Shown: positions 55,860 to 64,000 of the stretch, one piece after another
Position numbering within the stretch: position 1 is the stretch's first letter
Layout: each line of letters starts with the position of its first letter
DNA from: Odontocerum albicorne
Taxonomy: Eukaryota > Arthropoda > Insecta > Trichoptera > Odontoceridae
Direction: 5' to 3'
DNA length: 64,000 nt
NCBI GenBank assembly: GCA_949825065.1
Contig: OX463841.1
Coordinates: forward strand, 18,608,479-18,672,478
Translations under genes and position numbers: made by a program
The notes under the pieces: model-generated
What the model was told of the DNA's origin: nothing
Seen by the model: only the letters and a program-made list of their open reading frames with translations
The model's database searches: none

Positions 55860-56912
55860 CAGTTAACAGGTAGCGGATAGGTTATCCACATTGTGGTTAC
55901 CTGTGAGCAGGGCTGTGTAGTCGGAGTTAGAAGTCGGTTCCAGTTAACAGGTAGCGGATAGGTTATCCACATTGTGGTTAGCTGTGAGCAGGGCTGTGTA
56001 GTCGGAGTTAGAATTCGGTTGCAGTTAACAGGTAGCGGATAGGTTATCCACATTGTGGTTACCTGTGAGCAGGGCTGTGTAGTCGGAGTTAGAAGTCGGT
56101 TCCAGTTAACAGGTAGCGGATAGGTTATCCACATTGTGGTTAGCTGTGAGCAGGGCTGTGTAGTCGGAGTTAGAATTCGGTTGCAGTTAACAGGTAGCGG
56201 ATAGGTTATCCACATTGTGGTTACCTGTGAGCAGGGCTGTGTAGTCGGAGTTAGAAGTCGGTTCCAGTTAACAGGTAGGGGATAGGTTATCCACATTGTG
56301 GTTACCTGTGAGCAGGGCTGTGTAGTCGGAGTTAGAAGTCGGTTGCAGTTAACAGGTAGCGGATAGGCTATCCACATTGTGGTTACCTGTGAGCAGGGCT
56401 GTGTAGTCGGAGTTAGAAGTCGGTTGCAGTTAACAGGTAGCAGATAGGTTATCCACATTGTGGTTACCTGTGAGCAGGGCTGTGTAGTCGGAGTTAGAAG
56501 TCGGTTGCAGTTAACAGGTAGCGGATAGGTTATCCACATTGTGGTTACCTGTGAGCAGGGCTGTGTAGTCGGAGTTAGAAGTCGGTTGCAGTTAACAGGT
56601 AGCGGATAGGCTATCCACATTGTGGTTACCTGTGAGCAGGGCTGTGTAGTCGGAGTTAGAAGTCGGTTGCAGTTAACAGGTAGCAGATAGGTTATCCACA
56701 TTGTGGTTACCTATGAGCAGGGCTGTGTAGTCGGAGTTAGAAGTCGGTTGCAGTTAACAGGTAGCGGATAGGTTATCCACATTGTGGTTACCTGTGAGCA
56801 GGGCTGTGTAGTCGGAGTTAGAAGTCGGTTGCAGTTAACAGGTAGCGGATAAGTTATCCACATTGTGGTTACCTATGAGCAGGGCTGTGGAGTCGGAGTT
56901 AGAAGTCGGTTG
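55860..56912. repeat. 81-bp tandem array, 13 copies, crossing the left end of a hAT element
   Basis: Each unit is 48 bp of host-like flank (CAGTTAACAGGTAGCGGATA ... CCTGTGAG) plus 33 bp identical or nearly so to the start of the hAT element (CAGGGCTGTGTAGTCGGAGT ...). The 13th unit runs into the element body. Variant bases show higher-order structure: units 1-4 alternate as pairs, and units 7-9 and 10-12 share a three-unit pattern. The 291-codon minus frame is an artefact of the 27-codon period. Confidence 0.97.
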
Positions 56913-57239
56913 GTTTTTTTGGAGTCTCATGTGATGCTGTTGTTAATTCGTCTGCGATTTAATTTTTTTATATTAAAACTTTTTGGCTATATATATGTTA
57001 TGATATATTATTGTAATTACAATATGAAATTATGAAGTATCTAGTACAAATAACGTGTAATATGATGAGGAATCCTGGTAGACATTATTTAAAAAAAACT
57101 ACATTTAAGTAGTAACTCCATGTAATTAACTATAACATATGGTTACCAATATATGTACCATAGTTGGAGTCGGACTCAAACATTTAAAATTTCAAGAGTC
57201 GTAGTTGAAGTCGAATTTTTTGTCGATTCCACATCACTG
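56880..57239. mobile_element. Small non-autonomous hAT element
   Basis: Starts CAGGGCTGTGGAGTCGGAGT and ends CGATTCCACATCACTG, whose complement CAGTGATGTGGAATCG matches the left end. The 8-bp flank is CCTATGAG on the left (56872-56879) and TCTATGAG on the right (57240-57247), with CCTATGAG in the next right-hand unit, giving the 8-bp duplication typical of hAT. Length is 360 bp, with no coding capacity. A diverged relative of its right part lies at 62110-62205. Confidence 0.88.
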
Positions 57240-57393
57240 TCTATGAGTTCCATATAACATACGATGGACGGATGCTTTCGATTCCACAACACTGCCTATG
57301 AGTTCCATATAACATCCGATGGATGGTTGCTTTCCATTCCACATCACTGCCTATGAGTTCCATATAACATACGATGGACGGTTGCTTTCGATT
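57224..57393. repeat. 55-bp tandem array, three copies, crossing the right end of the hAT element
   Basis: Each unit is the last 16 bp of the element (CGATTCCACATCACTG) plus 39 bp of right flank (CCTATGAGTTCCATATAACA ... GGTTGCTTT). The arrangement mirrors the left array. Confidence 0.95.
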
Positions 57394-57399
57394 TTGAAA

Positions 57400-57960
57400 T
57401 ACTTTATTTCGCATTTTGAAAATTTATTCCTTGTCTTTCGTGTCAATGTTTCTGACTAATAACTTGTCAGTAGACTGGCATTCCTGTTGATTCATTTTAT
57501 TGGGCATTTTGACACCCTGTATGGTGGAGTACATATTGGACTTCATCACAAGTCATGTACAGATTATCGATTTACCATTTGGTAGTGGTAGCATATTTCT
57601 ACATTAGTGCGAATTTGATTTAGACTTTCAAAGCGAAAAAAAGTAACTTGACTCGAAGAAATGTCAACAACAGAGGAATTACATTCAAAGTCGATACGAT
57701 TGTTTATGCGTTCACTATTAATTCATTCATAATATCAAACTATACACTTATTTATCTTTAATAAACCAATTCACAGGTTTGGCTTATATACATATTGCTA
57801 TTTTGTGACAATGGCTATCGCAACAACGCTTTTTGCACCTCACGCAAAGTGCTTTGTAAGCTCACACTTTTTGTCTAAAAATAATATAATTTCGGCATCC
57901 CTTCCGAATCGAGTACACGAAACTAGAATAAGTGCTATTTAATTTCAAATTCGTTTTATA
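57400..57960. other. Unrecognised sequence
   Basis: Nothing identified. Confidence 0.35.
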
Positions 57961-57964
57961 TAGT

Positions 57965-58030
57965 GCAATCTGGAGGGCTTATTACCATGTGACAATTTAT
58001 TCCATTTTTTATAACTTCCAGCTTCGATCT
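57965..58030 (-). mobile_element. SINE family A tail fragment
   Basis: GGAGGGCTTATTACCATGTG with TTATTCCATTTTTTATAACT is the complement of the SINE tail, as at 13305. Confidence 0.55.
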
Positions 58031-58269
58031 TTGCCCAACCTGAGGCAACACTTTTCTTAAGATGACGTCGAATGGCTGAGTATTATCGGGAATCAAAATA
58101 CTTTTAGTTGCTTTCCTCTAAGTATATAACGAGTTGTAGAAATATTAACAAGTTACAGCTGCCATTTGGTCCGTGTATGGTGCTGCTAAAGTGCTGCGGT
58201 CTCAGGCTAAAGGGTCATTAATACATTGATTGAAATCTCTTATGCCGGTCACATTGGTCGGCGTACGTT

Positions 58270-58415
58270 GAGTTTGGTAAGATCTGCAGAGTTGAGCAGC
58301 GTCTCCCACGCAGCAACCCGCGCTGGGCATCCCGGCCTCTGCCCGCCGCGGTAGCTCGGCGCGCCGTGCTGTCCAATGTGTGGGCTGCGCTTGCCAAGAA
58401 GTCGATGCCGACGGA
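58270..58415. other. GC-rich island, candidate exon
   Basis: CpG-rich DNA (CCTCTGCCCGCCGCGGTAGC, CTCGGCGCGCCGTGCTGTCC) in AT-rich surroundings. One plus frame reads WASRPLPAAVARRAVLSNVW and AALAKKSMPTEE and stays open to about 58480. The minus frames are open too. No match is recognised and the splice signals are unclear. It could be a small exon or a decayed gene copy. Confidence 0.35.
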
Positions 58416-58479
58416 AGAAGTAATACGTAATCATATCCGCATTCAAGATACACAGAATTTTGTTGCGTTTTTGCAATTT

Positions 58480-59255
58480 TGATTTACATATTGAAAGACC
58501 ATCCTTACACTTCCAACTGTCATAGATTCTAGATATGACCCAAAAATAGTATGTAATATGACAAATAATATGTTAATTTTTTACAGCTCACGCTAGTATT
58601 AATTTATTTATGTTATACACGGTCAATGTCGACCTCAAAATAATACCATACTATTGAAGCTGAAATTATAAGTTCTGTGGAATTTAGCACCATGTCTGAA
58701 TATTTATGATAATTATTTCGAGACACGAGTTTGCTATTGAGTGAGTATTATAAATAAATTGTATCGATTTGATCTACGCCGAATCGTTGAGCTTAACTGG
58801 TAACATTGTAATCCGAAAAACGCACAGGAGTCGATCTGAGACGGTGCATTAATTGTAACAGAGTGTTGACTTTATCTTTCTAGTGTTTGTGTTTTTTGCC
58901 TTCTGAAAAACTCATACTCACAATAACATCTTTCAAGGTCGAATTTGGTGTAAAAACAAGACCTACAGGCTAGGCAAGACAATTTCATGCTTCTATTATT
59001 GTATTGTATAATCTTCTGAACATTTAAATATTGTAATACACTGATTACTTGCATTTTGTTAATTAAACTACTTATTTTTTCTTCATTTGTGCTGATCTTG
59101 ATTGGCAAACGAAGTCTGAATCAAATTAGAGATTTTATCTTATTTATTTTGATACTAAATTAGATAGTTACAGTATTTGAATTATATGAAAGGCCATAGA
59201 TGTATTTGAATAACTTTTAGAATGTGCTTTCGCGCTATTTCACTCCCTCTGGAAA
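58480..59255. other. AT-rich sequence, nothing recognised
   Basis: The minus frame at 58872-59108 contains CLACRSCFYTKFDLERCYC, a cysteine-rich stretch with no recognised domain, probably chance. Confidence 0.35.
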
Positions 59256-59261
59256 TGAGAG

Positions 59262-59360
59262 GATAAGGATTCGTCTACAGAGGAAAATTTCACCGAAATA
59301 TTAATCAAGACAGATAAAATCAAGTGCAAAAGGTATTTTTTGCACTCAACCGGGATTAAT
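59262..59360 (-). repeat. 99-bp repeat, second of an inverted pair
   Basis: Reverse complement of 52982-53080 with very few differences, 6.2 kb away. No coding capacity. Confidence 0.85.
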
Positions 59361-59364
59361 GCCT

Positions 59365-60120
59365 CCGTGACCTGGTGGTACACTTGATTTAAGTAATGTT
59401 ATTCTTAACTCTAAACAGCCTCCAGCCTCTACACGTACATCCCAATCAATCCCTATTCAATATAATATTTTCCGCACTGGATAGTCAGCAGTTGTTAAAA
59501 TCGTCTTCGTGGCTTTACGTACTAACAACTCATTTACGACTATCCAGCAGTATTATTATAGCCTTGTAGTTTGGATCAAGCCGGAAAGTCTTACGCAGTA
59601 GTGCTAGCACTAATGGTTTAGTACTAATAGTTACGCAGTAGTGATAGCACTAGTGGTTAGTTAAATTATTGGATATATTAATGAAGTTCTAGTTAATATT
59701 TCTTGAATACCTATTCTAACAACCAGTTCGACGAGCCGGTACCTTTTAACAACGGGCTTACAAGAGCCGATGCAAACCTATTGTAAGACACCGCTGCATT
59801 ATTTCAACTGACAGGTTTCGGCTTTGAATTTTAATGGTGACTGACCTAGTCTACTTTTTCACATTATATTAACATATATTTGACTGTTTAAGAAAGATTT
59901 ACTTTTGACAATAACCGCACCCCGCCAGACTGTATTGTATACAATGTAACATAGTTGACGGTAAATTAAAATAAAAAGTTTAATACATTATGTTGAGTCA
60001 AAATATTAAGAATATACCCAGATTATGACAGAACCTATATTTAAATGATTCATTGAAAAGCTGTCGATAATCGATCAAAAAATTGTATTTCCTTAAATAT
60101 TGCAATTTAAATAGAAGTTT
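59365..60120. other. Mostly unrecognised; CAGTTCGACGAGCCGGTACC motif at 59726
   Basis: AACCAGTTCGACGAGCCGGT and CTTACAAGAGCCGATGC (59720-59775) look like the end of a DNA transposon, but no partner end was found. The short repeats TTACGCAGTAGTG (59591 and 59631) lie nearby. Confidence 0.35.
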
Positions 60121-60124
60121 ATTG

Positions 60125-60215
60125 ATTCACTAAGTCAATCTCATAATTGGTAGATGCATAATTGCTAGATCTTTGTCTTCCACCGAGGTTTCGGATTTGA
60201 TTCCTGATGGGACCC
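60125..60215 (+). mobile_element. SINE family A, decayed head
   Basis: ATAATTGGTAGATGCATAAT, CTTTGTCTTCCACCGAGG and GGATTTGATTCCTGATGGGA (B-box region). Confidence 0.55.
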
Positions 60216-60769
60216 AAAAATAATGTTATAGTATGGTCCCAGTATTACTGTCCTCCACGCGCATTAGTTTTGTCAAAACGATCGATGACGAAAATACGAG
60301 TTGAATTATATTCTACCAACTCCAGTGGTTCTAATACGCTAAGGTTTGTTTTAATCCGAAGGCAATGTTATCTTCCGGCAACGTTCTTCAATATACAATC
60401 GTATGTCTCCATTAGTAAAACTTCTTTAATTCCTTTACATTTACAATACATATGATTTTATAACTAGTAGGTACTTGGGCAAAACCCGAGAAGCATGCAT
60501 GCTATTAAAACAGTTGTATGTTTTTGATTCGATATTAAACAATTTTGTAAGAATTTTATTGATATAATTTTTGCTATTTGTGTTTATTTTTCATTTCCTA
60601 TAATTTTCAAAATAAACTACTGTGCACGCCCCTAAACACGGTCGTCCTTGGGTCTTGTTTTATTTTCCATAACATTTTTAGAATACTCCAACTGTGCAAG
60701 CCAAATCTCCGTAATAGTGACCCAAAATTTGAGAATATTTATTTTTTTGAAGAAAACCTGTAGGTAAGA

Positions 60770-60900
60770 TAAAGAAAGGCAAGATGGCTCGCTCCAGCCG
60801 CCGAGCCGCGGGCGGACCGCTGACGAGAAGTGTTCGTGAAGTGACGTCAGCTGAGACATGAAAAGCCCGCCTTTTAGGGCTGGCAGACATTGAGCCGAGG
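60770..60900. promoter_or_regulatory. GC-rich patch with CRE-like TGACGTCA
   Basis: CGCTCCAGCCGCCGAGCCGC and GGGCGGACCGCTGACGAG precede a perfect palindromic TGACGTCA at 60842-60849, the binding site of CREB/ATF-type factors. The combination suggests a promoter or enhancer, but no neighbouring gene was recognised. Confidence 0.35.
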
Positions 60901-61177
60901 AATAATTTATCAGTTTGTGATATGGTAAATGCTACTTAGGTTTTGAACACTGCGCCATAAAAATATTTCAAATCATATAGTTTTGTCTTTTCAATATTTT
61001 TCTTCATCGCTTCTGTCAGAACCGCAAAAGTCAGGAACTTGGGTTGAAGATGAACACGCTAAAAACCAAGAGCATTTGTTGATGCATAAATATGATTCAG
61101 AAAAGCACCGATCGAGTATATAAAAATTGTTTATGACACAATCGCAAGGATCGAAATACAACAAAACCCAGACGACC

Positions 61178-61265
61178 TCCGTGGCTTAATTAGTAAGAAA
61201 TGGCGTTGCAACAGGAGCCTAGATACGATACACTCAGAATCAGCATGAAGGTTCGATCCTTATAC
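61178..61265 (+). mobile_element. SINE family A, decayed head
   Basis: GACGACCTCCGTGGCTTAATT (A-box region) and AAGGTTCGATCCTTATACC (B-box region). The body is lost. Confidence 0.6.
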
Positions 61266-61269
61266 CGTA

Positions 61270-62855
61270 AACGTTACCTTACAACATCATCAAGTCCAGT
61301 CGACTAATATGATTTGGTCATATATAGTATACCAGGGAAGATAGTGATAGTGCCGCCAGAACTGTACATAAGACAAAACTGTGTGAACAATCATTAGGTA
61401 GACTCAGACAGCGCTGTGTGGACGATGTGAACCTGGGTCTAAAAATGTAATAACTCAAAGGTTGCAGCAGATGAATCTTGCTGATCACATTGGAAACTTA
61501 ACCTTGCCACAGAAACTTTGGGTTTAATCTACCACGACTATGATTAGTAATGTGTAACAGCTTACGCACTCGATCGTGTCATGTCGAAATTAGGATAATG
61601 TGAAAAACTTGATGAAAAGAGCCAAGATCGTTCGAGATAGAAAAGCATCTTTCTAGATGCAGGATTTTTATGAACATCAGAAGAAAGCAGTCTTGTTCTT
61701 TTCACTCGTATCAAAGTTTTAGAGACAATTTTTTGTGCCCCTGTTTAATACTGATTTCCATCGATTGGTTCATATTTTTTTCTGGAGTATTTCTGGAGTG
61801 CGTGATTACTCCCTGTCGTTGCCAGATCTGTCCAATCGGAGACCCACAGTCGCATAAAGAAAAATTGCAAAAAATCATTTACATAAATAAATATTCATCT
61901 ATTACAAGTAAATTTTGATAATTATACCTATCTACCTAGTATGTTACATACGAGTATATGAATACAAAGGCTACGGGACTTGCATCCAATGGAGTAGTTA
62001 TCTCTTGCAATGTGTCGCTTAAACGGCGATTTTAGAGAACGCCGAAATGATAGAAAAACATTGAGATGGTAAGTAATATCTTCGAAATAGGAAACTGGTG
62101 ACTCGAGGTATAAAATATACGGTTAACAATATTTGTACAAAAATAGGAATGGGAGTCAAACATTTCAATTTCTGAAGTCAGAGTTGGAGTCTGGAGTCGG
62201 TTGGTTTCTATATCAGCGTAAAGGAATTTTGGGGCGGATCAAGATCCATACAGGATAATACTATCCAAGGTGTTGATAATATTTGTACTTGACTATATCA
62301 AGATCTGACAACATTTTTGGTTTCAAAATAGTTTTCGTTTCATCTTTTATGTAGGAATAAAACATCGACATGGAAAGAGATTCAAGAGGCTTTGTAATAA
62401 AAAAAACTGGTGGATCTTCCGCTTCTACCACCATCCAAAGGCAGCGACTACTAAAAATTTGTTCGAAACTTTCTTTAACAGTTCCCCATTATCTCTCCTC
62501 CATTTGGATGATATTGGATTTAACTTCATCATATTTTTTAGCTTTACTCTTCCTTATTCTTTAGGGTCGGGGTATCAATTCTTCCACTGTATACCACGAG
62601 ACGAATCTATTCGGGACCATCTCAGAAATAGTGACCCAATGTTGTCTATCCTTGCACAGTTATTTTATCTGCGAATTCCAAATTTAGGTCTTCTGACTGG
62701 ATGTATTTCTCTATGTGTTGCCCTAAAACCTCTTATTGAGTCATTTGGCATTCTCAAAAAGAGTAAGGATTTCAACTACTAGTTCCATGCTTATTTTCCA
62801 CGTGTTGGCATATATGGTGACTGCTTTAATGTGGGGACCTTGACCACAGAATAGG
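61270..62855. other. Mostly unrecognised; hAT-related fragment at 62110-62205
   Basis: The fragment (GGGAGTCAAACATTTCAATT, GTCTGGAGTCGGTTGG) resembles the right part of the hAT element at 56880. Frames at 62370-62782 have no recognisable domain. Confidence 0.4.
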
Positions 62856-62861
62856 AGCAGC

Positions 62862-62920
62862 AAAACGTAAGATCAGGCCACTTCCTATACTCCTCCGTGA
62901 AGTGGCCTGATCTTACGTTT
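62862..62920. repeat. Perfect 22-bp inverted repeat (hairpin)
   Basis: AAACGTAAGATCAGGCCACT and its exact complement (ending GATCTTACGTTT) flank a loop of about 14 bases. Both arms are identical in complement, so the hairpin is intact. It resembles a precursor RNA stem or a tiny foldback. Confidence 0.85.
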
Positions 62921-63139
62921 AAAACAAAATAAAAATATTTGATTCAAAGGCAAATCCTGTCATACGGGCACGAGCACTAAATATTCACTTAAAGGGTGAG
63001 GTGAAGAACTCAGATAAATGAATTATCTTAGTGGAATATTGGACCGACCGAACTTGAAATCCGTTAAAAAATTGGTGTTCAGAATATATTATTTGATCTT
63101 ACTTTATCATTGTTTAGTAAGTGACAATTATTACGAGTA

Positions 63140-63604
63140 CAGTAATCCGTCCATTTACGCAAGTAATTTGTTCCAGAAAAAAGCTCGTAAACGAAAACCG
63201 CGTAAATGGAACTATTGAATGATATGTAACATAGGCAATATTTTACATTTTTGCAGATATTCTATTCTTTCTTAGATTTAAAAGCTTTAGATATATTTTT
63301 AATAAGTGTACATAAGTGGTTAGTGATAACTAATAAAACACACATTTTGGTTAGAGCTACACGATTTGTTTATACGAAAAAAAAATACTGAACTTACAAT
63401 TAATATTGCTGTACCTATCCATTTGAAATTATGCTTACGTTTTCTACTATATTGTTACTTTTGTCGGTCTTTCAATTGTAGCTCTGACAATTGTCGGTGT
63501 TGACGGCATAATCTATCTCAAACTTGCTGCTTGGCTATTCTCCGTTCCTCTGGTTCCGTTATAAACCGCGTTAATTTAAATTCGCGTAAATTGAGAGATT
63601 ATTT
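63140..63604. mobile_element. Tigger/pogo-type MITE (CAGTAATCC family), copy 2
   Basis: Starts CAGTAATCCGTCCATTTACG after TA. The right end, CGCGTAAATTGAGAGATTAT, is the decayed complement. TA is on both sides (63138-63139 and 63605-63606). No coding capacity. As with copy 1, the left flank is TACGAGTA. Confidence 0.7.
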
Positions 63605-63609
63605 TATAA

Positions 63610-63880
63610 AATCATGCACAAAAGACCCTTAAAATGTATATCAAAAAAGCACTTTTCAAATCACGTGTTTATTAAATTGTATTATCACTTGAAGGTGTAT
63701 GGATAGGGGACGCAGAGCGATAAATAATAGTGATGGATAAATATTTTGCTATATTCTTTTTTCTATCTGAATAGTGAAATGACATAGTAATATTTCAATT
63801 GTACGCGTGCACCTGTTAAAAATATTGAAGAAACTATTTATGAATTGATTACACTATCGTTATATACGAGTATGTCATTA
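63610..63880. other. AT-rich sequence, nothing recognised
   Basis: Octamer at 63865 only. Confidence 0.35.
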
Positions 63881-63884
63881 TGCA

Positions 63885-63935
63885 ACCTGGTAGAATTATT
63901 GGCAAATAACACTTTCTTCCAATCAACCAGAAAGA
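63885..63935 (-). mobile_element. SINE family A tail fragment
   Basis: CAACCTGGTAGAATTATTGG and TTCTTCCAATCAACCAGAAA are the complement of the SINE tail. Confidence 0.5.
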
Positions 63936-64000
63936 TTTTAAATTGCCGCGTTAAGAAAAATACAAGTTATGATACTTTATTTTTTTGTATATGATACTTC

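Larger units (their letters stand above)
10070..63872. repeat. Dispersed TACGAGTA/TACTCGTA octamers (39 sites plus 5 tandem duplicates)
   Basis: First bases of exact matches: 10070, 10525, 10562, 10862, 11566, 11716, 11836, 13254, 16985, 16995, 17206, 20118, 20279, 26532, 29215, 29358, 30358, 31057, 31118, 31619, 33859, 37893, 39378, 39579, 39688, 43595, 43966, 44982, 45023, 45203, 47880, 50066, 51591, 51936, 53143, 54126, 61949, 63132, 63865. Five more lie in the 54-kb array. Both orientations are about equally common, and the surrounding sequence is unrelated from site to site. None was seen before 10070. In four aligned repeat pairs the octamer equals TA plus an inserted CGAG/CTCG plus a second TA. 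Confidence 0.9.

Noticed and set aside
55826..56701. 291-codon minus-strand frame that looks like a repeat protein
   Set aside because: It translates the 81-bp array (27 codons per unit) and includes transposon-end sequence; no start context or family match.
58872..59108. Cysteine-rich minus frame as a small zinc-finger gene
   Set aside because: Cysteine spacing fits no known finger, and the sequence is AT-rich with no gene context.

Overview
This window is AT-rich eukaryotic intergenic or intronic DNA, very probably from a moth, butterfly or close relative (Lepidoptera). Two fragments of lepidopteran-type non-LTR retrotransposon 3' ends support this: the motif GGCCTATGTCCAGCAGT near 52466, and many copies of the tail CATACCATCACGCC. 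The organism call is an inference from repeat families, because no conserved host protein was recognised. Two runs of 200 N mark assembly gaps (4649-4848 and 46432-46631).

The window is almost entirely transposon debris and tandem repeats. Left part (1-10000): a SINE, a 1.1-kb Tigger/pogo element with intact ends, a 143-bp foldback palindrome, and a 3.6-kb decayed Helitron sitting inside a long AT microsatellite. 10-23 kb: SINEs, a Tc1/mariner-type element split by an internally deleted hAT element with a clean 8-bp target duplication, and several decayed LINE 3' ends. 23-31 kb: a second Helitron with exact ends and an inverted internal segment, another Tc1/mariner copy split by a LINE, a 72-bp tandem array and a long 9-bp satellite. 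31-43 kb: small Tigger-type MITEs, SINEs, LINE tails, two mariner/Tc1 copies and a GC-rich patch. 42.8-43.6 kb: the best candidate for host gene sequence, a CpG-rich island with a TATA-like box and a minus-strand candidate first exon ending in a good splice donor. 44-64 kb: LINE tails, a full-length mariner with TA duplications, 95-, 90-, 81- and 55-bp tandem arrays, a small hAT element flanked by two of those arrays, further GC-rich patches, SINEs and a Tigger-type MITE.

Two observations stand out. First, the octamer TACGAGTA (or its complement TACTCGTA) occurs at 39 separate sites counted by eye, against an expectation of about two or three. In four pairs of related repeat copies the octamer corresponds to a clean 6-bp gain at a TA dinucleotide, so it looks like the footprint of a TA-targeting transposon. 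A mariner in the window (34771) has an end beginning CGAGGG after TA. Second, a 360-bp hAT element (56880-57239) with 8-bp duplications has a tandem array on each side, and each array's unit is the element's own end plus the adjoining host flank.

No complete host gene, rRNA gene, functional tRNA gene or CRISPR array was seen. Long open frames in the tandem repeats are artefacts of repeat periods divisible by three or of AT/TA runs.
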